64,000 nucleotides of DNA from Arthrobacter sp. zg-Y769 (GCF_020907405.1 NZ_JAJJOE010000008.1:419609-483608), one strand, 5' to 3'. Counted from the first letter of the stretch, positions 17,704 through 27,224 are shown. The notes: generated by a model not told the origin, from the letters alone. Translations and numbers: made by a program.

Positions 17704-20046
17704 TTAGTTTGCCTGTTTGCCGAAGCTGCGCAGCCGCAGCGAGTTGCCGACCACCAGAACCGAGCTCGCCGCCATCGCCGCCCCCGCGATCATCGGGTTC
17801 AGCAGTCCGAAGGCGGCAACCGGGATGCCCACCGCGTTGTAGAAAAACGCCCAGAACAGGTTGGTCTTGATGGTCCGCAGCGTCCGGCGGGAGAGTTCGA
17901 CGGCGGTGGCCACCTGTCCCAGGCTGCTGCCCATCACGGTCAGGTCCGCTGCTTCCATGGCCACGTCCGTGCCCGATCCCATGGCAATGCCCAGATCTGC
18001 CTGGGCCAGCGCCGCGGCGTCGTTCACGCCGTCCCCGGCCATCGCCACCGTGCGTCCCTGCGCCTGGAGGCGACGGACGGCGTCGACTTTGCCTTCGGGA
18101 CGGACATCGGCCAGCACATCCTCCGCCGGAATTCCCACCTGCTCCGCGACCCGGGCGGCCACCACCGCGTTGTCACCGGTCAGCAGCACCGGGTGCAGGC
18201 CCAGGCTGCGGAACCGTGCAATCGCAGCTGCCGAGCCTTCCTTGACGGTGTCCTGCAGGCTGATGATGCCCGCCGGGCGGCTATCCACTGCCACCAGGAC
18301 CGCGGTGGCTCCGGCTTCCTGCTCTTCCCGCAGTGCCGCGTAGGCGGCATCCGGCAGGTCGACGCCGTTTTCGTCCAGCCAGGCCGGACGGCCTGCGGCA
18401 ATAAGCCTGCCCTCGACGGTGCCGCGGACTCCCCCGCCCGGTGCCGAATCGAACTCCGTGACCGGGGCCGTACCGGGTCCGGAGCGGGCGGACGCAGCGA
18501 TGGCCCGGGCAATCGGGTGTTCACCGGCGTCCTCGACGGAGCCGGCCAGCCGCAGCAGGCTTTCCGGCGTAAGGTCCGCTGCCGCACCGTCCAGCAGCCG
18601 GACGCGGGCCACCGACAGCTTTCCCGAAGTGATGGTGCCGGTCTTATCCAGCACGATCGTGTCCACGGTGCGGGTGTCCTCGAGGACCTGGGCGCCCTTG
18701 ATGAGGATGCCCAGCTGTGCCCCGCGGCCGGTTCCCGTCAGCAGGCCCACCGGGGTGGCGAGTCCGAGGGCACAGGGGCAGGCAATCACCAGTACGGCGA
18801 CGGCGGCGGTGAAGGCGGCCTGCAGGTCACCGGTGAGGACCAGCCACAGCAGGAACGTCAGGACGGCGATCCCGAGGACCACCGGGACGAAAACGGCACT
18901 GATCCGGTCCGCCAGCCGGGCAATCGGTGCCTTGGAAGACTGGGCGTCGCTGACGAGGCGGCCCATCTGCGCCAGGGTGGTTTCGCTGCCCACTCGGGTG
19001 GCCCGGACCAGCAGGCGGCCGGAGGTGTTGATGGTGGCGCCCGTAACCGGGCTGTCCACATCCACTTCCACCGGCAGGGACTCTCCGGTGATCAGCGAGG
19101 CATCCACCGCCGAGCGTCCCTGAACAACAATGCCGTCGGCTGGAATCTTCTCTCCGGGACGGACAACAAACACGTCGCCCACTTCCAGCCGGTCCGCCGG
19201 GACGCGTATTTCCTGCCCGTCGCGCAGCACCGCCGCGTCCTTGGCACCAAGGTTCAGCAGTGCCTTCAGCGCATCCGTTGCCTTGGTTTTGGCGTTGGCC
19301 TCCAGATAGCGCCCCAGCAGCAGGAAGGTGACCACTACCGAGGCCACTTCGAAGTACAGGTGCGGGTCCGATCCCATGCCCGGATCCGCCGTAAGGCCCG
19401 GATCGAAGGCCAGCTGGCCCACCGAGAACAGGTACGCGGCCGCGACGCCGATGGAGACCAGGGTGTCCATGGTCGAGGCAAGGTGCCGCGCATTGACGGC
19501 CGCGGCCCGGTGGAAGGGCCACGCGGACCAGGTCACCACGGGCAGGGCGAGCAGCGCCACCACCCACCCCCAGTGCGGGAATGCCAGTGCGGGAACCATG
19601 GAAATGAGCAGGACCGGAACGCTGAGGACAGCGGCAAGGATCAGCCGGGGACGCAGCTGTGCCGCGGTTCCCCCGTGGGACATGTGGTCTTCACCGGACA
19701 CGTGGTCTTCACCGGAAGACATGTCACCTTCATGGGACATGTGCTCTTGGTGAGACGGCGTCCCGGACGTGTCCGCGTGGTGCGCCCCCTGCCCGTGGGG
19801 GCGCGTGGAGGTCCGGTTCTTCAGGCGTGCGGTGTAACCGGCCGCATTCACGGCGTCGACGATCTGCTGGTCGGTAACCGTCGCGGGCACCGTGACCTTT
19901 GCGCTTTCCAGCGGCAGGTTGACGGATGCCTGCACCCCGTCGATCTTTCCGAGCTTACGTTCCACCCGCGCGACGCAGGAAGCGCAGGTCATGCCCTGGA
20001 TATCGAGCTCGACTGCCCTGGATACCGCTTGTTCGCGAGTGTCCAT
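17704..20046 (-). CDS. copA: Copper-exporting P1B-type ATPase
   Basis: The 780-residue Cu+ exporter of the inner membrane has an N-terminal heavy-metal domain with the GMTCASC motif (C21, C24), then eight transmembrane helices. The metal-site CPC is in [11 protein letters not shown]. The phosphorylation site is DKTGTIT, the HP motif is EHPIARAI, and the hinge is GDGVND. YN and MxxSS motifs in the last helices indicate Cu+ specificity. Residues 84-125, between the metal domain and the first helix, hold nine His and three Met residues, an additional likely copper-binding segment. ATG 20046 follows AAGGGA; longer upstream starts lack homology. It is the third gene of csoR-copZ-copA. Confidence 0.95.
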   Translation of the reverse strand: MDTREQAVSRAVELDIQGMTCASCVARVERKLGKIDGVQASVNLPLESAKVTVPATVTDQQIVDAVNAAGYTARLKNRTSTRPHGQGAHHADTSGTPSHQEHMSHEGDMSSGEDHVSGEDHMSHGGTAAQLRPRLILAAVLSVPVLLISMVPALAFPHWGWVVALLALPVVTWSAWPFHRAAAVNARHLASTMDTLVSIGVAAAYLFSVGQLAFDPGLTADPGMGSDPHLYFEVASVVVTFLLLGRYLEANAKTKATDALKALLNLGAKDAAVLRDGQEIRVPADRLEVGDVFVVRPGEKIPADGIVVQGRSAVDASLITGESLPVEVDVDSPVTGATINTSGRLLVRATRVGSETTLAQMGRLVSDAQSSKAPIARLADRISAVFVPVVLGIAVLTFLLWLVLTGDLQAAFTAAVAVLVIACPCALGLATPVGLLTGTGRGAQLGILIKGAQVLEDTRTVDTIVLDKTGTITSGKLSVARVRLLDGAAADLTPESLLRLAGSVEDAGEHPIARAIAASARSGPGTAPVTEFDSAPGGGVRGTVEGRLIAAGRPAWLDENGVDLPDAAYAALREEQEAGATAVLVAVDSRPAGIISLQDTVKEGSAAAIARFRSLGLHPVLLTGDNAVVAARVAEQVGIPAEDVLADVRPEGKVDAVRRLQAQGRTVAMAGDGVNDAAALAQADLGIAMGSGTDVAMEAADLTVMGSSLGQVATAVELSRRTLRTIKTNLFWAFFYNAVGIPVAAFGLLNPMIAGAAMAASSVLVVGNSLRLRSFGKQAN

Positions 20047-20110
20047 GATGTTTCCCTTCCCCTGCTTCCTGCCAGTGTTCCTGCCCGGGGCAAATACTTT
20101 GGTGCAGCTC

Positions 20111-20335
20111 CTACGCGTCGGCGCCGACCATCCGGTAGCCGGCTTCCGCAACCGCTTCGCCGAGTTCGGCAGCGGTCAGGGTTCGGTTCGCGGTGACCGT
20201 CGCGGTCGAGACTCCGCCTGCGTTCAGGTCCACCGAAACCGTGTCGACGCCGTCGAGCGCCTCGAGCTCTTCAGTCACCGACGCGACGCAGTGTCCGCAG
20301 GTCATTCCGGAAATGTTCAGTGTGGTGGTTTCCAT
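20111..20335 (-). CDS. copZ: CopZ-type copper chaperone (heavy-metal-associated domain)
   Basis: The 74-residue single HMA domain carries the metal-binding loop GMTCGHC (C13, C16) and the usual beta-alpha-beta-beta-alpha-beta spacing. It delivers Cu+ to CopA or holds it in the cytoplasm. ATG 20335 has AAGAAGAG upstream. It lies between csoR (43 bp) and copA (64 bp), all on the reverse strand, and is probably expressed from the CsoR-controlled promoter. Confidence 0.93.
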   Translation of the reverse strand: METTTLNISGMTCGHCVASVTEELEALDGVDTVSVDLNAGGVSTATVTANRTLTAAELGEAVAEAGYRMVGADA

Positions 20336-20378
20336 GTCACTCTTCTTTCTGTTGATGGATGGGGCCGTGCCGGTGGTC

Positions 20379-20741
20379 CTAGCGCAGCAGCCTGCCGATG
20401 GCATCAGCGGCTTCCTGCACCTTCGCGGAGACAATCTCGGGGTTGCCGGTGCGCTCGGCTTCCTGTGCTGCCCCGACGACGCAGTGCGACATGTGGTCCT
20501 GGACCAGTCCAAGGCTGACAGCGTGCAGTGCCTTATTGATGGCTGCGACCTGGGTGAGGATGTCGATGCAGTATTTGTCTTCCTCGACCATGCGGGCAAT
20601 GCCCCGCACCTGTCCTTCAATCCTGCGCAGCCGCCGGAGATAGGCATCTTTATCAGACGTGTAACCATGCGGGCCTTCGTGGTCCCCGGCAGTCTCCGGA
20701 ATCCCGGGGATTTCCGGAATCCCTGCAGTGTTTGCTTCCAT
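20379..20741 (-). CDS. csoR: CsoR-family copper-sensing repressor
   Basis: The 120-residue all-helical repressor releases DNA when Cu+ binds. The Cu ligands are at the canonical spacing: C58, H83 and C87 (C-x24-H-x3-C; YCIDIL and DHMSHC). The DNA-contact region is LRRLRRIEGQVRGI. ATG 20741 is preferred over the TTG 12 bp upstream because GGAG lies 7 nt before it. The first 25 residues are a Pro/Ile/Glu-rich extension outside the core. It autoregulates the csoR-copZ-copA operon through the two operators just upstream. Confidence 0.95.
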   Translation of the reverse strand: MEANTAGIPEIPGIPETAGDHEGPHGYTSDKDAYLRRLRRIEGQVRGIARMVEEDKYCIDILTQVAAINKALHAVSLGLVQDHMSHCVVGAAQEAERTGNPEIVSAKVQEAADAIGRLLR

Positions 20742-20767
20742 GGGGTACTCCAATCCGTCAGTTCGAA

Positions 20768-20810
20768 GTTATACCCCCACCGGGTATGGGTCAAGTACCC
20801 CCAGGGGGTA
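20768..20810 (-). promoter_or_regulatory. csoR promoter with two CsoR-like operators
   Basis: Reverse-strand -10 TATAAC (20768-20773) and -35 TTGACC (20789-20794) are 15 bp apart. One GC-tract palindrome flanked by TA, ATACCC/GGGTAT (20771-20787), lies between the boxes. The second, a perfect dyad of TACCCCC/GGGGGTA arms around a central base (20796-20810), lies immediately upstream of -35. Both match the CsoR operator style. Binding would block RNA polymerase. The short spacer is typical of metal-regulated promoters. Confidence 0.82.
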
Positions 20811-20852
20811 TTTTCCGGGATCGGGCGGGGCGGTTCCAGTAAGGTGGAATCC

Positions 20853-21548
20853 GTGGCACACAGTGAGCTGTCGACAGCAACCCAGGACTACCTGAAGGTC
20901 ATTTGGACCGCCCAGGAGTGGACAGACGAACCCCTGACCGTTTCGGCGCTCTCTGCCCACATGGGTTTCTCGCCGTCGTCGGTCTCGGAAGCCGTGAAGA
21001 AACTGACGAACCAGGGTTTGGTGACCCACGCGCGCTACGGTTCCATTGCCCTGACCACCGCGGGTGAGACGGCAGCTGTCGGCATGGTCCGCAGGCACCG
21101 GCTGATTGAAACGTTCCTGGTGGAGTACCTGGGCTACCGCTGGGACGAGGTGCACGACGAAGCCGAACACCTTGAACATGCCGTATCGGACAAGATGGTG
21201 GATGCCCTGGCTGCACGACTTGGCAACCCCGTACGCGACCCGCACGGGGATCCGATCCCGGCACGCGACGGCCGTTTCCCGGTCCTGGACGCAAAGCGGC
21301 TGAGCCGCTGCGAACCCGGGACCCGCGGCCTCGTGGCCCGCGTTTCGGACAATGAGCCGGAGCTGCTTCGCTACCTGGCGGGGCTGGGACTTCACCTGGA
21401 CACCATGGTGTCCGTGGTCCAGCGCCAGCCCTATGCCGGCACGCTCACCATCGAGGCCGGCGGACATCCGCTGGACCTGGGCCTGCCGGCGGCGGAGGCC
21501 ATCTGGATCCTCGAGGTTCCGGACGCGGCCGCTCCCCCGGCTTCCTAG
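20853..21548 (+). CDS. mntR: DtxR/MntR-family metal-dependent repressor
   Basis: The 231-residue protein has an N-terminal winged helix (STATQDYLKVIW ... GFSPSSVSEAVKKLTNQGLV), a metal-binding dimerisation domain (about 75-140; EHLEHAVSDKMVD, with conserved E/H ligands) and a C-terminal SH3-like FeoA domain (about 150-222). Domain content fits DtxR/IdeR/MntR. The manganese assignment rests on general resemblance. GTG 20853 was chosen, preceded by AAGGTGG. It is divergent from csoR; its 5' region abuts the CsoR operators, so cross-effects are possible. Confidence 0.88.
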   Translation: MAHSELSTATQDYLKVIWTAQEWTDEPLTVSALSAHMGFSPSSVSEAVKKLTNQGLVTHARYGSIALTTAGETAAVGMVRRHRLIETFLVEYLGYRWDEVHDEAEHLEHAVSDKMVDALAARLGNPVRDPHGDPIPARDGRFPVLDAKRLSRCEPGTRGLVARVSDNEPELLRYLAGLGLHLDTMVSVVQRQPYAGTLTIEAGGHPLDLGLPAAEAIWILEVPDAAAPPAS

Positions 21549-21561
21549 CGCGCCCGCACGC

Positions 21562-22554
21562 CTACAGGACCGTCTTGTCGAAAACGACTTCCCGGTGCGT
21601 GGGCCGATAGCCAAGGCTTTCGTACAGGCCGAGGGCACCCGAGGGGTTCTCCGTGTCGACGCCGAGCCCGGCGTTGTCCATGCCGCCGTCACGGAACCGC
21701 CGCATGGCCTCGCCCAGCATCGCCGGGGCCAGTTTCCTGCCCCGCCAGCCCCGCCGCACTCCGAGCAGCATGGTGTAGCCCTCTTTGTAGCCGTGAATGT
21801 CCTTGCTTTCCGGATCAAAGCTGGCCAGCTGGTAGGCGGCGACCTCCCCGGTGCCCGTATCCACCACGGCGAAGCTCCATTCCGGCCGGAACTGCGGATG
21901 GTCCACGGTGAAGCCCCAGCGTTCCTTGTTCCGCGGCTCGCTCCCCCAGTGGTCCTTGAATGCTTCGTTGTGCGCCCGGCGCACGGCGTCCGAAATCTCT
22001 GCATTGAAGGTCCGGAACTCCATGCCCTCCGGCAGCCCGGCGTCGGGCAGGTCTCCGGCCAGCGGCCGGCTCATCTCGGTGAAGTACCGGACCACCTGGG
22101 CCCCCTCGGACTCCAGCAGTGCCACCTGGGAGGCGTTGGCTTCCTCGGCGTAGGTGCGCAGCACCCCGTGTTTCCGGTGTTCGGTAAACAGCCGCTGGCG
22201 CAGGCGGGTTTCCTGCCAGCGGTAGACCTTCGCGCCGATCCCGCGGCGCCGCCACTGCGGATCCACACCGCCGAAGCCGGAACCGGTTTCAGAACCGGGG
22301 TTCAGCGCAATCCGGCCGTAGGCCCTTGCTGCGCCGGTTTTATCGAGGCCGATCAGCGTGTCTTGGGCAGGGTTGCCGGAAGTGGTCTCCAGCGCCTGTT
22401 CCAGGTCCCGGCGGTCCTCCACCCATCCGGGTTTGTCCGCCTCCGCCATCCTGCGGATGAGCGCGTACCAGGCGTCGACGTCGTCGGCTCCGATCGAGCG
22501 CCAGCGGAGGCCGGTTTCCGGCCCGGGGAACAGGGGTGGGGAAGGCGTCTGCAT
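21562..22554 (-). CDS. Tandem GNAT-domain N-acetyltransferase
   Basis: The 330-residue protein contains two GNAT folds. The first (about 15-160) has a degenerate acetyl-CoA motif around DPQWRRRGIGAKVYRW. The second (about 175-325) has RRGWRGRKLAPAMLGEAMRRF and the terminal NPSGALGLYESLGY that forms the C-terminal strand of active domains. The architecture resembles mycothiol synthase MshD and related tandem GNATs, but the substrate cannot be told from sequence. It ends 13 bp after the mntR stop (convergent). Confidence 0.85.
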   Translation of the reverse strand: MQTPSPPLFPGPETGLRWRSIGADDVDAWYALIRRMAEADKPGWVEDRRDLEQALETTSGNPAQDTLIGLDKTGAARAYGRIALNPGSETGSGFGGVDPQWRRRGIGAKVYRWQETRLRQRLFTEHRKHGVLRTYAEEANASQVALLESEGAQVVRYFTEMSRPLAGDLPDAGLPEGMEFRTFNAEISDAVRRAHNEAFKDHWGSEPRNKERWGFTVDHPQFRPEWSFAVVDTGTGEVAAYQLASFDPESKDIHGYKEGYTMLLGVRRGWRGRKLAPAMLGEAMRRFRDGGMDNAGLGVDTENPSGALGLYESLGYRPTHREVVFDKTVL

Positions 22555-22563
22555 CCATCCACC

Positions 22564-25500
22564 CTAGGACATCAGCACCGCTCCCAGTGAGACCTCCCGT
22601 TCGCACCAGGCAGCATCGGCGCGATTATGGGTGACCACCACAACGGCCTTGCCCCGGAGTCCCGATTTCAGGTCGGCCATCAGCTGCGCTCCCGCCTCCG
22701 CATCCAGGTGGGCGGTCGGTTCGTCCAGGAGGACGACGTCGGCTGCCGCAAGCAGGGCACGGGCCACGGCAAGCCGCTGGCGCTGGCCGCCGGAAAGGAA
22801 ATGCCCGCCGGCACCGATGCGGGTATCCAGTCCATCGGGCAGCGTGTCGAACAGCGGTCCCAGGCCGACGGCGCGCAGGGATCCGGTCATTTCCGCTTCC
22901 GTCGGGGCGAGGGCGCGGTCGCGGGCCAGGAGCAGGTTGCCGCGCAGGGTGGAGTCGAAGAGGTGCGCTTCCTGCGGGCACCATGCCATCCGGCGTGCCG
23001 CCGGCGGCACCGACTCCGCGGGGACCCCGTTGATCCGGTAGGAACCGCTGCGGGGCGGCAGGAAGCCCAGCAGCACGCCGAGGAGCGTGGATTTTCCGCT
23101 GCCGGACGGACCGGTGACGGCCACCCACTCCCCTGCCGAGACGTGCAGGTCCACCCCGGCCAGCACGTCTTCGGCGGCCCCGGGATAGCGGTAGCGGATG
23201 TTGTCCAGTTCGAGGCTCCGCACTGTGCCGAAACTCTTCCGGGCAGCGGTTTCCCCGGCGGTGTCTTCGCCGGCCACGTCTTCGGTGCCCAGGTCCGGCA
23301 GGACCTTGTCCCCCAGGGTCCGCCAGGCGGTGAGCTGCTGGATGGAGCCGTTGACTGCAACAAACGGTTCGATCAGGGCGAGCTGGACCAGGACGACGAC
23401 GGCGGCCACGGTGGCCGGCGCGTCCTGCGCCGCCCCGATCATGTACAGCCCGGCCAGGGAGCAGGCCAGGGCGGTGAGCGCATTGGCGAGGCCCTGGGCC
23501 CAGGCACTGCGCCGGACCGCCTTGGCCGCCGCAGCCTCGAGCCGTTCCTGCCGGGCCAGGACCGGTGCCGAGCTTGAGTTGGCCTCGAGGTCGGAGGCAG
23601 CCGAAAGCAGGCGTGTCATCGAAGACATGGACCGGGCCTGCAGGTCCACGGTGGCGGCGCGGGCAGCGGAGTCGGCGAACAGGGCCAGCAGCGGGGCAAT
23701 AACCATCCCCACCACCACCAGCGCCACCTGCACCGCCAGGCCCTCCGGAACCAGCAGCCAGGTCACCACGCAGGCGCCGACGGCGGTCAGCAGGCCGGTC
23801 AGGGGTGCAAAGACCACACGGGGCGCTATGTCCCGCAGTTCGTCCACGTCACCCACCAGTCGCTCCAGGGCACCCGACCCCCTTGCCACCCGGCGCCAGC
23901 CTTCGGGACGCTGCAGCAGTCCGTTCCAGAGCCGTACCCGCAGCGTGTTGGTGGCCCGGAAGACGGCGTCGTGCAGGGAGAGGCGTTCGAGATAACGCAG
24001 CAGCGCCCGGCCGATGCCGAAGAACCGCACGCCAACAATCGCCATCAGCAGGTACAGGATCGGCGGCTGCTCCGCCGCCCGCACGATCAGCCAGGCGGAC
24101 AGGGCCGTCAGGGCCACGGCGAACATGGTGGCGCCGGTGCCCAGCACCAATGCCAGGACAAACTGCCTGCTCCAGGGTTTCAGGACGAGCAGGTTCTTCC
24201 ACAGCGGCTCATGCCGGGCGGGCGTCGGGTCCGCGGAGGCCTTCCGGTCCGGAGCCGCGCCCGCGACGCTGTTGGACGTCGCGCTGCCCGCGCTGCCCGA
24301 TGCCGCGCTGTTGTGCGCCGCGGGACCTGGGGTAGCACCGGAGGCAGGTGCCGGGAACAGGCCCGCGGGACGATTCGCGGGGTTCACGCCGACGGCGGCT
24401 GCGAGGGACGCGGCATGCCTGCCCCTGCTGCGGTCCGGGGACGGAGCTCCGGCGGCTCCTGCCCCGACAGGGATAACGGTGTCGGCAATTGCTGCGGTAT
24501 CGGCGTCGTGGGCCACCAGCAGCACGGTTGTCCGGCCGTGCAGTGCCTTCAGTGCTGCCCTGACTGCCGAGGCGCTGACCGCGTCCAGGTGTGCGGTGGG
24601 TTCGTCCGCCAGGAGGATCCGGACCTCGGGATTGGCGTCGATGCGGGCCAGGGCACGGGCCACGGCCACCCGGCGCTGCTCTCCCGGGCTGAGGTCCGAG
24701 GTGTCGGAATCGAGGAGGTGTGCGGCGTCGATCCGCTCCAGGGCCGAGCGGGCGGCGGTCCGGCCCGGGTTGCCGTGGCCTTCGGCAGCGTTGGTTCCGG
24801 CAGCGTCGGTTCCGGCTGCGTTGGTTCGTGCTGCAGGGAAGCCGGCGTAGAGCGCGATTTCCTCGGCAACGGTGTCTTCGACGAGCACGGGGTGCTGCGG
24901 TATCCAGGCCTGCGAGCCGGGGCTAATCCCCTGTACGGAGCCCTCCAGCCGGGTGTCTCCGCCGTTGCGCCGCAGTCCGGCCAGGACTTCCAGCACGGAG
25001 GTTTTTCCTGCCCCGCTGGGGCCGGTCAGTGCGGCAATACTACCTGCGGGCACAGTGAAGCTGAGATTCGCGACTGCCGGCTGCGGGCGCCCTTCGTACG
25101 CGATGGTCAGGTCCCGGACCTGCAGTGCCGACCCGGTGGCCTCCGGGGTCCCGGCTGCCTGGTCCGCCAGCGGCACGGCCGCCGGTGCGTTAAGTACGGC
25201 GTTGGTCCGGTTCAGGGCTTCGAGGCCGTCCTCGCTGGCGTGGTGGGCGGTGCCCAGGTCCCGCAGCGGCTGATAGCACTCCGGCGCCAGGATCAGGGCC
25301 AGCAGCCCCAGTTCCAGCGGCATGCCGCCGTGGACCAGCCGTACGCCGATGAACACGGCCACCAGCGCCACCGAGATCGTGGCGATCAGTTCCAGGGCGA
25401 GCGAGGACATAAACGCCACCCGCAGGGTCGCCAGCGTGGTGATGCGGTAGCGGTCGGCCACGTCGCGCAGCGCACGGGTCTGGGCGCGGGCCCGGCCGAG

Positions 25501-26112
25501 GCCCACCAGCACGGGCAGGCCCTTGGCCAGTTCAAGCATGTTGTCCGACAGCCGGTTCAGTGCATCCACTGCCGCGGCGGTCTTGTCCTCGGTGTGCAGG
25601 CCGATCAGGATCATAAACACCGGGATGAGGGGAACCGTCAGCACAATGGTGACGGCACTGATCCAGTCCGCGGCGAGGATGCGGGCGCCCACCAGCAGGG
25701 GGACGACGGCGCAGGTCACCAGGGCGGGCAGGTACTTCGAGTAGTAGTTGTCCAGCCCGTCCAGGCCGCGGGTGAGCAGGACGCTCAAGGCGCCGCTGCC
25801 CATCCCGGGGACGGTGCCGCCGTCGGCCAGCACCCGCACGGACAGCTGCCGGCGCAGTTCGTCCTTCACGCCGGCTGCTGCGCGCTGGGCTACGGTGTCC
25901 TGGCCCCACACAGCCACGGACCGCAGCACGGCGCCGACGACGCCGAGGGCGAAGACACGGTTCCAGTCCGGGCCGCCTGCGGCCAGACCGGCGATTCCGT
26001 GTGCGACGGCGTCGGCCAGCAGGACCAGCCCCGCCGCCTTGACGGCGGCGAGCAGCCCCAGGAGGTACAGCGCCCGGCGGCTCGTGGCGCTGACCGGCAG
26101 GACCGGTTTCAC
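22564..26112 (-). CDS. cydDC: CydDC: fused heterodimeric ABC exporter for cytochrome bd assembly
   Basis: The 1182-residue chain joins CydD and CydC, which are separate proteins in E. coli. They export or cycle thiols and haem needed for cytochrome bd maturation. The first half has six membrane helices to about 300, then Walker A GPSGAGKT (about 364), signature LSPGEQRR (about 477) and Walker B LLADEPTAHLD (about 502). An Ala/Pro/Ser-rich linker spans about 560-637. The second half has six more helices, Walker A GPSGSGKST (about 1000), LSGGQRQR and LLDEPTAHLD. A 15-bp triplicate repeat is inserted in the CydD nucleotide domain. The start overlaps the cydB stop by 4 nt (ATGA), so it is the last gene of cydA-cydB-cydDC. 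Confidence 0.95.
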   Translation of the reverse strand: MKPVLPVSATSRRALYLLGLLAAVKAAGLVLLADAVAHGIAGLAAGGPDWNRVFALGVVGAVLRSVAVWGQDTVAQRAAAGVKDELRRQLSVRVLADGGTVPGMGSGALSVLLTRGLDGLDNYYSKYLPALVTCAVVPLLVGARILAADWISAVTIVLTVPLIPVFMILIGLHTEDKTAAAVDALNRLSDNMLELAKGLPVLVGLGRARAQTRALRDVADRYRITTLATLRVAFMSSLALELIATISVALVAVFIGVRLVHGGMPLELGLLALILAPECYQPLRDLGTAHHASEDGLEALNRTNAVLNAPAAVPLADQAAGTPEATGSALQVRDLTIAYEGRPQPAVANLSFTVPAGSIAALTGPSGAGKTSVLEVLAGLRRNGGDTRLEGSVQGISPGSQAWIPQHPVLVEDTVAEEIALYAGFPAARTNAAGTDAAGTNAAEGHGNPGRTAARSALERIDAAHLLDSDTSDLSPGEQRRVAVARALARIDANPEVRILLADEPTAHLDAVSASAVRAALKALHGRTTVLLVAHDADTAAIADTVIPVGAGAAGAPSPDRSRGRHAASLAAAVGVNPANRPAGLFPAPASGATPGPAAHNSAASGSAGSATSNSVAGAAPDRKASADPTPARHEPLWKNLLVLKPWSRQFVLALVLGTGATMFAVALTALSAWLIVRAAEQPPILYLLMAIVGVRFFGIGRALLRYLERLSLHDAVFRATNTLRVRLWNGLLQRPEGWRRVARGSGALERLVGDVDELRDIAPRVVFAPLTGLLTAVGACVVTWLLVPEGLAVQVALVVVGMVIAPLLALFADSAARAATVDLQARSMSSMTRLLSAASDLEANSSSAPVLARQERLEAAAAKAVRRSAWAQGLANALTALACSLAGLYMIGAAQDAPATVAAVVVLVQLALIEPFVAVNGSIQQLTAWRTLGDKVLPDLGTEDVAGEDTAGETAARKSFGTVRSLELDNIRYRYPGAAEDVLAGVDLHVSAGEWVAVTGPSGSGKSTLLGVLLGFLPPRSGSYRINGVPAESVPPAARRMAWCPQEAHLFDSTLRGNLLLARDRALAPTEAEMTGSLRAVGLGPLFDTLPDGLDTRIGAGGHFLSGGQRQRLAVARALLAAADVVLLDEPTAHLDAEAGAQLMADLKSGLRGKAVVVVTHNRADAAWCEREVSLGAVLMS
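24784..24828. repeat. Three 15-bp in-frame tandem repeats inside cydDC
   Basis: Units at 24784-24798, 24799-24813 and 24814-24828 differ by only a few bases. On the coding strand they give a short Thr-(Asn/Asp)-Ala-Ala-Gly-type series near residue 435, between Walker A and the signature motif of the CydD nucleotide-binding domain. The repeat adds a flexible loop and does not break the frame. Confidence 0.85.
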
Positions 26113-27125
26113 TGGTGCTTGAAACTGTGGGGGGCGGGGATGGACTCGGTGGTGACCCGCTTACGGAACACCCAGTAGGTCCAGCCCTGGTACAGCACCA
26201 CAACCGGCAGGCCGAACAGGGCTACCCAGCTCATGACCTTCAGGGCGTAGGGGGAAGCGGAGGCGTTTTCCACCGTCAGGTTCCAAGCGGCGTCCAGCGT
26301 GGAGGGCAGGACCACGGGGTACATGGCGGCGAAGATGGTCGCCGCTCCGGCCACCAGGAACACGCCAAGGCTGATGAAGCTCAGGCCGTCCCGGCCCCGG
26401 CGGGCATAGATCCAGGCCAGGAGGGCTCCCACCACCGCAATCACCAGCAGGGGCAGGGTCTGAACCTTGGCGTTCATGAACTGCACGATGATGGCCCATG
26501 CCGCCAGGGGCAGGATGCCCAGGGGCAGCCAGCGCGTTACGATGCGCCGGGCGCGGTCACGGATCTGCCCGTCGGTCTTGAGCATCAGGAAAACGCAGGC
26601 ATGGATCAGGCTGAAGGCCACCACGGCCACTCCGCCCAGCACGGCGTACGGAGTCAGCCAGGCAAACGCGCCGCCCACGCGGTCGCCGTTCTCATTCAGC
26701 GGCAGGCCGGTGGTGGTGAGTCCGAGGGCGGCGCCGACGCCGAACGCAGCTGCGAAGGAGCCGAGGGCCATGCCCCAGTCCCAGCGGTTGCGCCAGCTGT
26801 CACTGTCATGTTTGCCGCGGTACTCGATGGATACAGCCCGGAAGATGAGCCCCAGCAGCACCAAAACCAGCGGAAGGTACAGGGCGGAGAACAACGAGGC
26901 GTACCACATGGGGAAGGCCGCGAAAGTCATGGCACCGACGGTGATGAGCCAGACTTCGTTGCCGTCCCACACCGGACCGATGGTGTTCAGCAGTACCCGG
27001 CGGTCCTTCTCATCGCGGGCCATGAGCTTCATAAGCATGCCCACGCCCAGGTCGAAGCCCTCCAGGAAAAGGTACCCGACCCATAGGAAGGCAATCACGA
27101 TAAACCAGAACAGCGGTAGCGACAT
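26109..27125 (-). CDS. cydB: Cytochrome bd ubiquinol/menaquinol oxidase subunit II
   Basis: This 338-residue membrane subunit has eight to nine helices. It opens with the family signature WFIVIAFLWVGYLFLEGFDLGVGML and contains GPVWDGNEVWLI near residue 50. It pairs with CydA to form the high-affinity terminal oxidase. The stop overlaps the cydDC start; cydA lies 99 bp upstream with a strong hairpin between them. Confidence 0.97.
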   Translation of the reverse strand: MSLPLFWFIVIAFLWVGYLFLEGFDLGVGMLMKLMARDEKDRRVLLNTIGPVWDGNEVWLITVGAMTFAAFPMWYASLFSALYLPLVLVLLGLIFRAVSIEYRGKHDSDSWRNRWDWGMALGSFAAAFGVGAALGLTTTGLPLNENGDRVGGAFAWLTPYAVLGGVAVVAFSLIHACVFLMLKTDGQIRDRARRIVTRWLPLGILPLAAWAIIVQFMNAKVQTLPLLVIAVVGALLAWIYARRGRDGLSFISLGVFLVAGAATIFAAMYPVVLPSTLDAAWNLTVENASASPYALKVMSWVALFGLPVVVLYQGWTYWVFRKRVTTESIPAPHSFKHQ

Positions 27126-27184
27126 TACTTTCAGAGCTCCAGAAATGCCGGCAGTCGGCAGATTGCAGGGTGGTCGGACAGGGT

Positions 27185-27218
27185 CCGGAGGGGATCCGTT
27201 CGCACGGTTCCCCTCCGG
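27185..27218. other. Strong hairpin between cydA and cydB
   Basis: A 9-bp GC-rich stem (CCGGAGGGG/CCCCTCCGG) extends by A-T and, after one mismatch, by three more pairs around a 6-base loop. It has no T-tract, so it more likely stabilises or processes the operon mRNA than terminates it. Confidence 0.6.
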
Positions 27219-27224
27219 GGAAAC

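Noticed and set aside
17653..20196. 847-residue open frame opposite copA
   Set aside because: Antisense to a clear P1B ATPase.
20193..20852. Upstream extension of mntR
   Set aside because: The frame is open upstream but crosses csoR and copZ in antisense. The DtxR domain begins at the GTG 20853 with a ribosome-binding site.
23971..26178. 735-residue open frame opposite cydDC
   Set aside because: Antisense to an ABC exporter with Walker and signature motifs.
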